Below, in pieces: positions 51,045 through 63,654 of a stretch of DNA of 64,000 nt. The DNA comes from Viscum album (lineage: Eukaryota > Streptophyta > Magnoliopsida > Santalales > Viscaceae): the NCBI GenBank assembly GCA_963277665.1, contig OY728128.1:1870180988-1870244987 (forward strand), written 5' to 3'. A model generated the notes under the pieces. That model was not told the origin of the DNA, made no database searches, and saw nothing but the letters and a program-made list of their open reading frames with translations. The translations under genes were made by a program, and so were the position numbers. How positions within the stretch are numbered: position 1 is the stretch's first letter; each line of letters starts with the position of its first letter.

Positions 51045-51056
51045 GCTCTAATACCA
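51045..51056 (-). promoter_or_regulatory. Primer-binding site, element B right copy
   Basis: Minus strand TGGTATTAGAGC, one change from the full 12-base initiator tRNA-Met complement. It lies two bases from the LTR end at 51059. Confidence 0.85.
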
Positions 51057-51058
51057 AC

Positions 51059-53638
51059 TTTAAAACCCTTGATGCTAGTAACCATGTGTTAGTGCCTAAT
51101 ATGTTACATTAGAATAGATAACTGGGTTCTAATACTAATATAATGACCAGTTTATTTGTCTTAGAGTACCAAATACATACATGATACCAATTTATCTTTT
51201 GAATACAATATAAAACAAAGAAAACAAAAATTATCAGAATATGTGAAACTCATTAAGTTAATTCATATACATATCCAAGGTAAATGAAAAAAATAAGGAT
51301 TATATCCAATTATTATAAAGGATACTTAAAATGTAATATATTATGTGTAAATATGTAATAATCATTTTGTGAAGGTAGGTTACTAAAAACAAATTCCATA
51401 TAATCAATAAATTGAGCATTAAATGCATCAATGGATAATATAAATAAAAAATATTATATATAATAATAACTAAATTATCAGTTTTTGAAATAATGTGTAT
51501 CGTAAGTCATGATTTCAGACATCATGATATATATATCATCATGGTGTTGTATTAATAATTTTTAAAACTCTGGGTATAAGCCCATTTTCTTTTTTAAACA
51601 TATTTGACTTGTGAGACCAGTCAATACATTGTGGGGAAATATAATTCTTGAACACACCCATCACTACATGTATAAATAATTCCTCATATATTGAATGATC
51701 TATTTAATTCATGAACAATATGCCTTATCAATAATTATTTTCATTAAATAATGAATATGAAATATCAATAATTCCCTAGTCAATCAAATAACATTTAAAG
51801 TAAAACACCATTTGCAGAAATTATATACTTTTTAAAAAATAATAATATACATAATAAAAATATGGATATTTTATTTAAATTCAATTTCGAATTATTACAA
51901 TAAATTAAATATTTTAGTATAATATTCAACCAAAATATCAATAAGAGGTAAGAGATGACCATCAGTTCACCATGAATATAGTTTTTTCTAATAAAATCAT
52001 GTTCATTGGAAGAATATTGGTAATGAATATGAAATATAAAAATAATATTTCATAAAATATAATTATCTATAAATCCAATGGATACATTTGAATAAGGTAT
52101 ATTAAATAAAAACTTATGGCAGTGACGATGTTTGGTATCATCGTATACAATAAAAAACATTCCATTTGACATTTTTTAAAAAGGGTCAAATAGAAACCTA
52201 TTAGAAAACAGGTGAAAGATTCCTTTAAAATCATTTCTAATTAAACTATAGACGAAAATATTATTAATAAATCATTTTTGTAATTATAGGGACCATTGTA
52301 AAACAATTTTGAAAAACATCAACATAGAAGAAAAATATATCTTATTTAAGGAGAAATAAAATCAGGTTTTATTTTAAAAAATTTATTTCATGATTCTAGA
52401 ACTAAAGAGAGTATATTTTTGAATAAAATATGGAAAATCATTTAATATTCATAGTATAAGAAAATTATTAGATCTTATAAATGATAAATTATAATATTCC
52501 TACAATAAAAATATTAGCAATCTGAAAGGAAATTGAGATTGTAAAATAAATTATTACATATTCGGTAACTTTTAAGTATTAACACATTGAAAGAATGATC
52601 ATTATTTGAAACATTAGTAATCTTGAATAAGTCAGTATTCATGTTAAATATATCAAAGGTTCAGAATATACACAATATATGAGTTGATAGGTTTATAATA
52701 AAAAATATGCCTCAATGGATTAGAAATTGAGATTAAATACCTTACTTCATCCATATATTTTATTTAATGTTGTTTAACCTCATGTATAATGGTTTCAAAT
52801 GTATTATTAATTTATACTACAATAATAATAATATTTATAATATCATATATTATCTGCTTATCACATATCATCATCCATTCATTAAAAATATTTTATTATT
52901 ACTACTCTTTCACGTTCAACTTCATTATTTTCTCGGAATTTTTTTTATAGAAGATCCAATTCTTGTGCATATGATATAAATCCATAATATCCAAAATTAT
53001 GACATTTTAATAACTATGACATTAATTCAGTAGAAACATTTTAAAAAAATTATTTAATGGTGTACATCGAAAATGAATCACATCACCATATAGAGACAGA
53101 CCACCGTATGGACACACGAAAAACAATATCATTCCCCCAATTAGTGAAAGGGTAAGGAAGTGTATGATATATTTATTTCAATGAATTAATATCATGTCAT
53201 ATTTTTTATATATATTAATTTTTTACATCATTATGACTACATATGTGAGTTAGTGATGAAAAATAAATTATATCATGTTTTTATGTGGTAGTCTACAATA
53301 CACACGAGTGATGGATTTATTTACCATTAAATTTATAAAGAGATGGAAAAATATTCTTCCACATACGTAATAAAATATCAGTATACTGGATTTAATAGTG
53401 TTATTATCATGGAATTTTTTATATATATTTCATGATGATAGAGGAATAATTAAAAAAAGGGATGATAACTGTAAAGATGAATACCTCCACTTAGAAAAAA
53501 CCACCACTGGGTCTATTATTAAGGATTTTAGGATTAGTATTTTGGGAATATAAACATCAATTAAATGTATTTAGGGATTTTGGAGGGAGAATATTTTAGT
53601 TTTTGATTTAAATAAATAGATTAATTTGTGTGAATAGG
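51059..53638 (-). repeat. Element B LTR, right arm, cut by insertion of C
   Basis: Begins TTTAAAACCC (TG changed to TT) beside the PBS and aligns with LTR D from 27650. It ends at 53638 in GTGTGAATAGG, where D continues TTAGTGG into its promoter and B instead meets the LTR of C. Two decayed boxes lie at about 53090-53135 and 53280-53317. Confidence 0.75.
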
Positions 53639-55557
53639 CATAACGCCCTGACCCTAGAAGCCTGGAGCTGGTGCCTTACATTATTACATTAGTGTAGATA
53701 CAAGTAAATAACATCGTAAAAGGAAAAAAACATTTAGTAGTCTTAGTAATATAGATACTTATATAAGTATTGTACTAAAAATTAACACACTAATTAAAAA
53801 ATAATTTTTTTACAACTGTATCCCATATAGCGTATCCTTTCATATATTTCTTAGTACAGTTCTGGGAATCTTGTGGAAAGAAAACATAATAACGGTGAGC
53901 CTAAATACTTGGTAAAGGTAAGTATAGTGAATAAAAAAATGAATCAATGAGAACAAATCTATAAGTAATTTTCAATAATTAAAAACCCATGACATTCAAA
54001 TAATTGGGTAAGTCATAATCTATATAAAAAGGTGTATAACTGAAACACATTCCATTTAATCAAGAAAAAGTTTCCATTTATTTTTTAATAGTGAGAATAT
54101 CGTGGATACTAATATCTAAACACTGAAAGAAAGGAATGCTTAAATATTATATGACATGTATCTTTCACATTAACCAATACCTTTTACAATAAATTTTAAC
54201 CATTTGGGTAAAAACCAATTAATTTGTCCATGTTATTTGTTTTATGATACAACTGATACATCAAGGATATTTTTTACATATATTCCCAACCACTTCTTAC
54301 ACCCGAATCATTCATTATATGTCAAATAATCAATTTAAAAAGACATTTTCAAATAAAAGTGTCCCATAATACTTTGATATATTTGAATACCATGAAAAAA
54401 ATGATATTCATAATATAATACATAAAAATATAAGTATACATACACCACAAACAAGGAAATTAGTGGTCAATAAGGCATACATCTCACAGGAGTAAAAAGA
54501 TAGATGAGGAAACACTTACAAATTTGTAGTCATTTATTAAAAAGGCCACACATTTATAAAAGAACATATTTTCCTGAAAATATCCTTATAAACCTATAAT
54601 GAAATCTTGAGAAAATTTGGGCATCATGACAATGGTAAATTATTTTCAGGTCTTATAGGTTAAAAAATATTCCTTTTACTTTTGTAAGATATTTTATAAA
54701 GTATCGTATTTTGGAAAACATTAGGAAGATTCATATTTAAATTATTTTGGAAAAAATGGATAAAAATAAAATTTAAAAATCAATGGAAAATATTTAAAAA
54801 ATATATTTTTCTAGAAAACACTCACATAGAAGAGAAATATTCCCTAGTGAATACCTAAAGACAAACAATCCCGAATAATGATGAGATTGTAAAATAAATA
54901 CATATCACATTAAAATTATTATAATTGTATGCCTAATAAAGAAATAGAATTATATAGACATGAAAAATACCATAATATTTATAAATATACTTTTTAATGA
55001 CATTCATGTCTAGTATATACCCCACAAAAAAATAAGTATTATATAAGGCATGTGTCCCACATAAAAAACTGAGATAAGGATCCCTTATCTAACATTTCTT
55101 TTTGATTGAACATCTGTAAAACTTCTGTATAATGGTTTTAAGATTGATAATAATTTATTCAGGAATCAAATTAATATTTAAGTTATCATATATCATCCTT
55201 TTATAATATCTTATTACCCATTTTTTAGTAAACCGTTGTTATTTTTTCTATTTCGGGTGTTAGTTTCCTCGTTTCTTTAGTATATTTATACTTGTTATTT
55301 GTTGTTCCCATTAATTAGATGATGGTTTTATCATATAAATAATTTAATCCATGATTTAAATATCATATATATCTAGTATATATATTTATTTATTTATAAC
55401 AATCCATAATATTTGGAGATAAGAAATGAAATGCACCATTCATGGAGGCAGTTGGTTATACATACGCATGAACGATACTTCCATTTCTTTGACGTTTTTA
55501 AAATAATAGAACATAAATGATAAATATATAAATTATAATTATAGTATAATATATATT

Positions 55558-55580
55558 TCATATATATATATATATATATC
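55558..55580. repeat. TA microsatellite
   Basis: Run of alternating T and A. Similar runs are at 36457-36472, 43424-43450, 62818-62836 and 63195-63210, all inside LTRs. Confidence 0.85.
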
Positions 55581-56216
55581 ATATGATTATTAAAACCATC
55601 CTTCATACATTCCATATATAGAGCGAATGAATCAAGGAGCCTTGAGGAGGCAGTTGTCCACAATTGCATAAAAGATGTTTTCATATTCATAAAAAAATAG
55701 AAACCATAAGGTTATGTGTTATAAAATAATTATAGGAGAATAAAGATATAATAAATATCAAATATAACATATATAAACATAGTTTCTATCATAATTCCCA
55801 ACCATGAATGGTGGTAATAGAAAAAATGGACAATCATCATTTTTTGGAGGTGGTAGTTCACCATACACATAAACAGTGTGTTCGTCACCCATTAAATGAA
55901 ATTGTGTGTAAGTACGGGTAGAAATCATATCATAAAAACATATAAATTTTTTAGCATACTTATTTATTTATATAATAATGGAATATAAATACTTTTGGAC
56001 GTGGATAATAGAAATAAAACTATTGAGATTGAGGAAATATGTTACCTCTTCTTTGAGTAACTCCTTTTGGTTTTCACAAAAGGGATTCCTTGGATAGATT
56101 TATGCCTAATTTTAGGATTGTATAATTATTTGAGGGATTGGTATCATCTTTTTGGGTAGATATGTTTTGAGAAAAATTGTCTTGAGAGGTGTGAGGAACT
56201 GGGGGAGTAGGATCCC

Positions 56217-56223
56217 TTTTATA
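56217..56223 (-). promoter_or_regulatory. TATA box of C 3' LTR
   Basis: Minus ATTATAAAAGGGATCC; same context in the C 5' LTR at 63648-63654. Confidence 0.65.
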
Positions 56224-56752
56224 ATTGATGTGAGGGTCACCTTTAGAAACTATGAAAATATTAAATTAATAAAAATTAATTTTTAATTCTAAATAGTTCC
56301 AAAGTGATTTTTTTAGAATATAATTTGATTATGATTCCTAATCATATAAAGCAATAATTTTTAGACATGTTTAGGTCCCATTATTACCCTCTTCATTTGG
56401 ATTTAACAATTAGTTAAAACATTTAACTCTTACCATGAAAACATGACTTTTTTACTGTTTAAGGTTAATATATTAACTATAAAATTCAAAAATAACCTTA
56501 AATGAATCATGTATGACATTTTAAAAAATACTAATAATTTTTCAGAATTTCATATTTTTATTAATTTCATATCATTTAATAAAATATTATTTATTTTAAA
56601 ATATCCTTAATGTCAATTTATGAAACTATTCATTTCTTTATTTTTTTTTTAAAAATATGAATACACATGATAAAATCAAGTGAAAAAATTTAATACATAT
56701 TTAATATGTATAGTTAATATAGAAACTTTGTGGATTTTATAATTTTTTTTAT

Positions 56753-57890
56753 TGTTAGTTAATAATCCATCAAGGTAACGTTGAAGCATTTTTGGGTTGA
56801 TTCTGATTGCTGAAAAAGTGGGTTTCTATGGTTTGTCTTACAGTTCTAGATAGATTGTTGACAAGATATGATGACAAAAATAAAACATAAATGAATAGAC
56901 ATGAAATATTAGATTTTACGTGAAAGAATAATTTGGTTAAAGTGGGTTACGCGCCCAATGCGTTGTCAAATCGGATTTTACAGGGTCAGAGGTGATCTTA
57001 CACGCGTAGAGGAAGACGTGACCGAATATTACTCACAGGGTAAACCAGGCCTATAAATAGACAACTACCCCACTTATTTAAGTGTCTCAGCCATTATAGA
57101 AATTCAAGGATCTAAATTTAATAATATTTTTTGTCAAATGGAGTTGTACGTGTGAAGGGAGTTTCATGTAGTAAGGGAGTTGCGTGCAAGATGTTTTCTA
57201 TGACCAAAAATAAGTGTTGTGTGAAAGGCATTAAAGTTGCACACATGACACCCAAATTGATTCATGAAAACTTTATGTTTACCATTAGTTATTTTTTAAT
57301 GTGATATTCATTTCTTGGATTTCAGTGGGTCTATAATAGATAATCTATCTATAACTGAGGATGTATTCATTAGAGATAATGTAGGACATATTAGTCCATA
57401 AATTGTGGGTTAATCCCTTCCATGAGTAGTGAGTGAAGGAAGAGGAATACGGTGATCCATTCCACCATAAGTGAGCCAGAGAAAGAGACATGGTAAGTGA
57501 CCCATTGAAATACAATGTGAAGACCTTAAACCTTATAAAGGCTATGAACATGGGTATATACGATATCTAGACTGAACAATCATTATTGGAAGTGAGCCTT
57601 AATGAATTTGGTGTAATTGGTAAATCTCCATTGTATACTCCTTGGATATAGGCTAGTGAGGGTGAACCAAGTAAAAATAATTTCTTCCTTGCTTTTTCTT
57701 TCCTACATTACATTAATAGCATGATCATCAGATAAATAAAGAAAGAATAAGATCAACATTAACACATAAGTGTAAAAAAGTGACCCTTATAATAATGATT
57801 TCAATATCAATGAGGGAGAAAAGAATTTAGAAAATAATATCCTTACCATGATTCACCACCCACATAGATTATGTACGCTTATTTTCTACC
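56753..57890 (+). mobile_element. Probable copia-type solo LTR inside C 3' LTR
   Basis: GC-richer block foreign to the surrounding LTR. It has ATTTTACGTG near 56911 followed by GGGTTACGCGCCCAATGCG (about 56948), a wording common in plant Ty1/copia LTRs, a TATA box TATAAATA at 57052-57059, and near its end GGTGAACCAAGTAAAAATAA then a T/C-rich stretch, also typical of copia LTR 3' regions. No internal region is present. Bounds are where similarity to other C-type LTRs stops and resumes; a target duplication was not found, so bounds may be off by tens of bases. Confidence 0.55.
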
Positions 57891-59178
57891 TACCAGTCAT
57901 ATTATATTTATTTTAATATTTTTAATAACATTTATTTGATATTTCCATTAATTAAACAATTATTGCATCATTATTTTGTAAGCCTTTAATTAAATTATAT
58001 CTTCCCTAAAAATTTAAAAATAAATTATCCTGATCAAGGTAGAAAAATTTATTTTAGATGACTATTTATAGTTGATGATATATTCGGAATAACCATATAC
58101 AAATAATATAATTATTTTTAAAAATAAGAGTGTGACATATTGGAATTCCGTTAGAATAAACAACTATAAATAGATTAAAGTCATACAAGTGGATCCAAGA
58201 GGCCATAAAATCTACCCAATTACAATTTTTGTCTAAAATGTCTCGTCCAATAAAATTAGGACAAGTGTTAGAGTAATTTTATAATATAATGCTTACCCTT
58301 AATTACTTGATTAGCCTTTAACAGTGGTAATTAAAATATTACAGAGTTTACTATTCATATGCAAATAAATAAAAGAAATATATTTATAAAATTTTCCCTC
58401 TTGTGATTAAAAATATGGAATCCATTTTTTAAAATTAAAATTATATAATTTTACATAATTAATTTGAAATTGTCATTGAAAAAAAGGAGAAAATCTGTTT
58501 TTAAGTGAAAACGTTCAAAAGATAAAAAGGTTTTTATATCGAATTTCAATGTAAAATTGATTCTAATGACTTAATTTTATAATCTAATAAAACTATAACA
58601 AAATTATACTTTTAAAAAAATATAAAATAAAATTATAAATTATTTCGATAAAAAAATTCAATTTAAATATAGTGTTTTCACTATTCATCAAAACGTGAAA
58701 CTTATTAGAAAAATGTGAATAATTCAAAAAAGGTAACCTTTTATCTCCCTATTTAAAATAATAAGTATATTTTTTCAAAAAAATATATATAAATGGGTCA
58801 AAATTGTATTTAAAATAGGTTCACCATTATTAGGCAGTAAAACTACTTTTATAAAAATATAGGTTTTTATGTGTAATATTCGTATTGTTCTTATCTTATG
58901 CCTATCAAATATATTGGATGAATATCAAAAAAATTATTACATTTAGTTAATATAATTTTTCAGTATTAATTAATTTAATTTATTAGGATAAAAGGACTTT
59001 GTGTGCATAAAAAGAGTTCTTTATAAAAACATATCCTATATATTCAGTTGGTTCCAATATTCATTTGTAATTAATTTTCAATCAATGAATTCAACCATAT
59101 ATTTTTACAATTTAGTTAATACTATTCATAACATCCAAATTAACAGCTGGGTTATATATTATTGTTCGATAAAACTTG

Positions 59179-59199
59179 GCCTTATGTATAACATAAGGC
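59179..59199. other. 9 bp perfect inverted repeat in C 3' LTR U3
   Basis: GCCTTATGT-ata-ACATAAGGC, about 100 bp inside the LTR end, at a position comparable to the TACGCAAC sites of G. Confidence 0.6.
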
Positions 59200-59300
59200 A
59201 AATAATTATTGTGTGTATATTAATATTACCATGGTGTTGTGTTTAAATAAAGCTAAATTTATTCAAAATTTAAAATAATGTAAAGTCTTTAGGTGTTATA

Positions 59301-59311
59301 TTCTCCCCTCC
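59301..59311 (-). promoter_or_regulatory. Polypurine tract, element C
   Basis: Minus GGAGGGGAGAA directly before the LTR start TATAACACC. Upstream on minus, GATTTCAAATAATAAGG is a decayed form of the GGACGAAATT segment. Confidence 0.8.
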
Positions 59312-61045
59312 TTCAGTAAATTTCAACCTTATTATTTGAAATCGGGATCAAAAACCAGGGGATTGAATTTTCAAAATCACTTTGTTTAAATACTACATCA
59401 GAAAAAGGATTGTTGAGGCATCCACTTTAAAATAAAGAAATGGAAATATGAAGTTCAATGGAGGTAACATGTACTAGGGTTCCAGGTAAGAAAATATGGA
59501 CATATAAGAGAAATATGACCATCATGTTGGAAGGAGAGTGATAAATAACATGGAGAGGATAAAGTTAACAATCCAAAGTGATAAATCTATCATGATCTAC
59601 AGAACCATATGATTCATTGGAAAAAATTTACTAGGATAAATATTTTGGATTCAAGACAGTTTTCATAGAGTAGAATAATTTAATTAATTCATAGATTAAT
59701 AATATAAGGAAACATACTTACTTAACAACTAGAATTTCATCATTTAATCAATTTCGTTTACGAGTGCACCATTTTCTCCCAATAAGATTAACTTTTAATT
59801 CCATGAAATTTCAAATAAACTTTTTTTGATCACAAATCTCACTAAATTATAGCAATATATTCCTTATATCATAATTTATTAACCAAAAGAAAAAATTTAA
59901 AAATAATATAATATAATTCCCCATAATTAATATTCTATATTCTACAATAAATTCTAATGTTCTTCATAGATCATTTAGAAAATAATTATCCTTCCAAAAA
60001 AATATTCATGACTAAGATTGAAACCCAAAAATCAGAAGTATTTGATCATATAGTCTTCTAAATAACATCAATAACTCTTAATGTGTTATATTAAAAATAT
60101 AATTTCCAAAATCTCATAATCTCAATGTTTTTATAATCGTTTCAATAAATAACCCAAATTACCATATTTAAATAATAAAACAAAATTTAACTCTAAAATA
60201 AAATTAATTCTATTTTCCATAATCTTTTAGGAATCCTAAAAAATAGAAATTCATCTAAAATAACATTAATTACATAATAACCAACTCATTTTCCAATCCC
60301 AATGTTATATATTTGATAAAAAATATATACCTAAAATCAAAATAACTTATTTACATTTGAAATTTTAACTAACTAATAAAAAATCAACCAATCCAAAAAT
60401 TCATGTAGGCTAGTGACATTTTCTTCACCATTGTCGACCATCGGTTGTGGGATAAAACCCCAAGACCTTGTCAGACATAATGAGAAATGACCAAACATAC
60501 GGGTTTTCCTTTTCATAAAATCATATTAATATAACATCTAAAATAAATATTATGTACATCATTAATATAAGGTTAGTTAATAAATATCCTTTTACATATG
60601 GTTTTTAATACAACCCTAATACATAAATACTTCATCTGTTTAATTTTAACATAGGTCATTCCTTCGTGTATGGTTTATCCTAGTTAATTCATAGTCACTA
60701 TATATTAAAATACCTCACAATTGTTTATAAATAAATTTGGAATTATCTTAAGAATATCCCCTAGGAGTATCAAAACATGTGTGTCGGAAGGCCTTTTGTC
60801 GTGTACTAGGTTATGTCGAGTCAGGCCAAACACACATTTTCAGTGTTGTTACCCCAGGTACATATGTTCCAGAAAAACGTCTATTGTAGTATCCTTAGAG
60901 AGAAAAAATTTTATGAAAACCACATAATATATATCTAACTATAACTTTAGTATGTTCTTCTATACATATCCCTAAATTATATTTTTGGATTATATTCCCT
61001 AATGGATGTTTTATAAATATAGTTACCAAAGTTTCTACTAAACTT
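59312..61045 (-). other. Element C internal region, no coding sequence seen
   Basis: The PBS-proximal 340 bp (about 60720-61045) match the element A leader. The remaining 1.4 kb, where gag and pol should be, shows no gag, zinc knuckle, protease or RT wording on either strand; 60405-60520 is slightly richer in GC. Either gag-pol was lost by deletion or this is a LARD-like derivative. Confidence 0.65.
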
Positions 61046-61057
61046 TCTATGATACCA
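61046..61057 (-). promoter_or_regulatory. Primer-binding site, element C
   Basis: Minus TGGTATCATAGA, matching the initiator tRNA-Met complement for its first eight bases; two bases from the LTR end. Confidence 0.8.
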
Positions 61058-62872
61058 ACTATAACACCCAACCCCAGAAGCCTATATATAGTGTCATACT
61101 TTATTACATTGTAATATATTCAAGTGAATAGTGTCCCAATGGACTGAACATTTCAATAGTCTTGTTAAGCAAGATACATACATAAGTCATGTGTTACAAA
61201 TTACCAAACTAATTGTAACATTATTTTTTTATAGCTTTATCCCATATAGAGTATCCTAGAATATCCTTCTTATTACATTTTAGGTAATCATTAGGAATGA
61301 AAAAATAATTTGGGTGATTTCAAATTCTCAGTAAGGGTTAGTACAATAGATGAAATAATGAATAAATGAGAACAAATCTATATGGAAATGCTAATAACTA
61401 AAAACACATTCCATTAAAATAACTGGATAAGGAAAAAATCAAAATGGAATGTTATATAACTGAGACACGTTACATTTAATCAAGAATATGTATCCATAGA
61501 TTTTATCCTGGTGAAAATTTCCTAGTTACTAATATCTTAACACTTAAAGGAAGGAATCCTTAAATATTGGATGTCATATGTCTAGAACATGAACCACTAC
61601 CTTCAAGACCATTCACAATATGGTTTAATGATTACTATTAAATCCTAATTAATTTGGACACATTATTCATATCATGAGAAAATTTATGCTCAAGTGGATT
61701 TTCAATTTATGGTTCGCACCTTTTCTTACATCCAAATCATTCATTTTATATCAAATAATCGATTTAATAAGATATTTTCAAATTAAAATTTCCCATACCA
61801 CTTTCAGAAAGATAAATATATTGAAGATAATGAGATACATGATATGATGCATAAAAATATTCTTATTCATACACCACAAATAAGGAAATTCTTGGTGTAT
61901 AATGCATATATCTTACAAATGAAAAATGTGAGATGAGAAAACTCTTACCACACTATAGTAATTTATTTAGATGCCAAAAAATTATAAAAGAAAATATTTT
62001 ATTTGAAAATAACCTTTTAATAGTTTAAATGAAGCATAAAAACATTTGGGTATCCTGATGGTGGGAATTTTTTTCATTCTATATTAGTTAAAAACATTCA
62101 TTTTACTTTTTTAAGAGACGCCATACTGTATCATGTTTTGGAAAATGAGAGGAAGATTTATTTTTAAATCATTTTAAAAAAAGTCAAAAATGGGTGAAAA
62201 TGAATTTACACCATCAATGAAGAATAGTAAAATTATTTTTGAATTTTTTTATAATATACTAACTTGGATGTTTAATATTCCCAAGTGGATATTTAAACAC
62301 AAACAATCCCCAATAATGATGAGATAGCGGAGTAAATAAATATTACTTTACAATAAAGAGAATTGTATTCCCATGAAAGAAATAAAATCATATGGATATT
62401 AATAATACCATAATATTCAGTATAATACTCATAAAATGCATTCATGGGTTGTAAATACATCACATAAATAAATAATTAGTGTCTAAGGCATGTTCCCTAC
62501 AGAAACAAAAGTGAGACAATGATCCCTTACATAGCATTTACTTTTGAGTGCGAGCCCTTTAACATATTGTATAATGGTTTTAATAATGTTACTAACTTAT
62601 TAAATAAGTATATTAATATTTATTATATCATATATTATCCTCTTATAATATCTTATTACTCGTTTATTTGTAATCTTTCATTATTTTAACTATTTTGGGT
62701 GTTAATTGCCTAGTTTATTGAGTAAGTTTTGACTTGTTATATATTTTTCCCATTAATTAGTGCATGATTTCATCATCTACATAATTTAAACCATTATGTA
62801 TATATAATATATATCTAGTATATATATATATATATAATAATATATAATATTTGTTGATAAGAAATGAAATCC

Positions 62873-63320
62873 ATCGTTCATGGATATGGTAGGTCGTACA
62901 TATGCATGAACGCTACTTTCATTTATTTGTCATTTTTAAAATAATCAAATGTAAATAACATATATCGATAAATTAATTCTATTATAAAACCTATTTCATA
63001 TATATCTCATGTTATTATTAAAACCATCCTTCATACATTCCATGCATAGTTTGAACGAAACACGCCGCTTTGAGGTGGACGTATCCCACACATCCATAAA
63101 TGATGTTATCATATTTATACAAAATGGAAAACATAACGGTATGTGTTATAAAAGGATTAAATTATCTTAAATTCATAATTAATATCATATATAATATATA
63201 TATATATAATTATTTTATATCCTAATTACCTACCATGAATGGTGGTAAATGAAAAATGAACAATCATCATTTCGTGAGACGGTACTTCGTCGTACACATA
63301 AACAATATGTTTGTCGCCCA
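62873..63320 (-). repeat. Three CpG-type boxes in C 5' LTR
   Basis: Three diverged copies spaced about 185-210 bp, each with a GGWxGTxGTxSxxCAYA-like core, mirrored in the C 3' LTR at 55436-55895. A and G have two copies at the same place. Confidence 0.65.
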
Positions 63321-63647
63321 TTAGATTGAATTTTGAGTAATTTTATATCAAAAATATATAATAAAATCATATTATTATATTTAGGATACAATTTTTCTTA
63401 TATAATCATGGAATAAGGAGAGTCTATGGGGGTGTATAATGGAAATAAAACTATAGAGCTTGAGGAAAGATGTTACCTATTCTTTGGGTAACACATTTTG
63501 GATTGAACCAAAGGGCATCATTGTATGGATTTATTACCAAAGTGGGGAATATATAATTTTGGGAGGTATTACAAAGAGTAATATGGGTAGATTTTGGTAG
63601 ATCCAAATGGGCTATAGAGGTGTGAGGAAGTGGGGGATGAGGTGCCC

Positions 63648-63654
63648 TTTTATA
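63648..63654 (-). promoter_or_regulatory. TATA box of C 5' LTR
   Basis: Minus CAATTATAAAAGGGCACC, followed by a CT-rich stretch on minus as in the other LTRs. Confidence 0.7.

Larger units (their letters stand above)
32590..54090. repeat. Large inverted duplication, arms about 5.1 kb
   Basis: Left arm 32590-36263 plus 47443-48880; right arm 48975-54086, reversed. Both arms hold the same chain of pieces: C-type LTR end, B LTR, PBS, leader, gag and protease. Matching points include the C/B junction (33017 and 53638), PBS (35601 and 51045), gag start (36139 and 50520) and the protease-region block GTGATATGGTGGAAG (about 48394 and 49450). About 95 bp at the centre is unpaired. Element G interrupts the left arm only. 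The arms differ at many positions by eye, so the event is old and precedes G. Confidence 0.8.
53639..59300 (-). repeat. Element C 3' LTR, 5.66 kb including a foreign insert
   Basis: Starts CATAACGCCC (TG changed to CA) and ends GGTGTTATA. The insert at about 56753-57890 reduces its own length to about 4.5 kb. It has a TATA box at 56217-56223, a donor-like GAAGAGGTAAC near 56045, three box copies (about 55436-55480, 55630-55680, 55845-55895) and a hairpin form near 54870-54895. Sequence right of the insert (57900-58050) resumes similarity to LTR A near 7390-7480. Confidence 0.8.

Noticed and set aside
32590..54090. DNA transposon with terminal inverted repeats
   Set aside because: The inverted arms contain LTR, PBS and gag of a retrotransposon in opposite orientations, with no transposase or typical short terminal repeats.
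57345..57551. 68-codon open frame, minus strand
   Set aside because: Inside the probable solo LTR; no domain.
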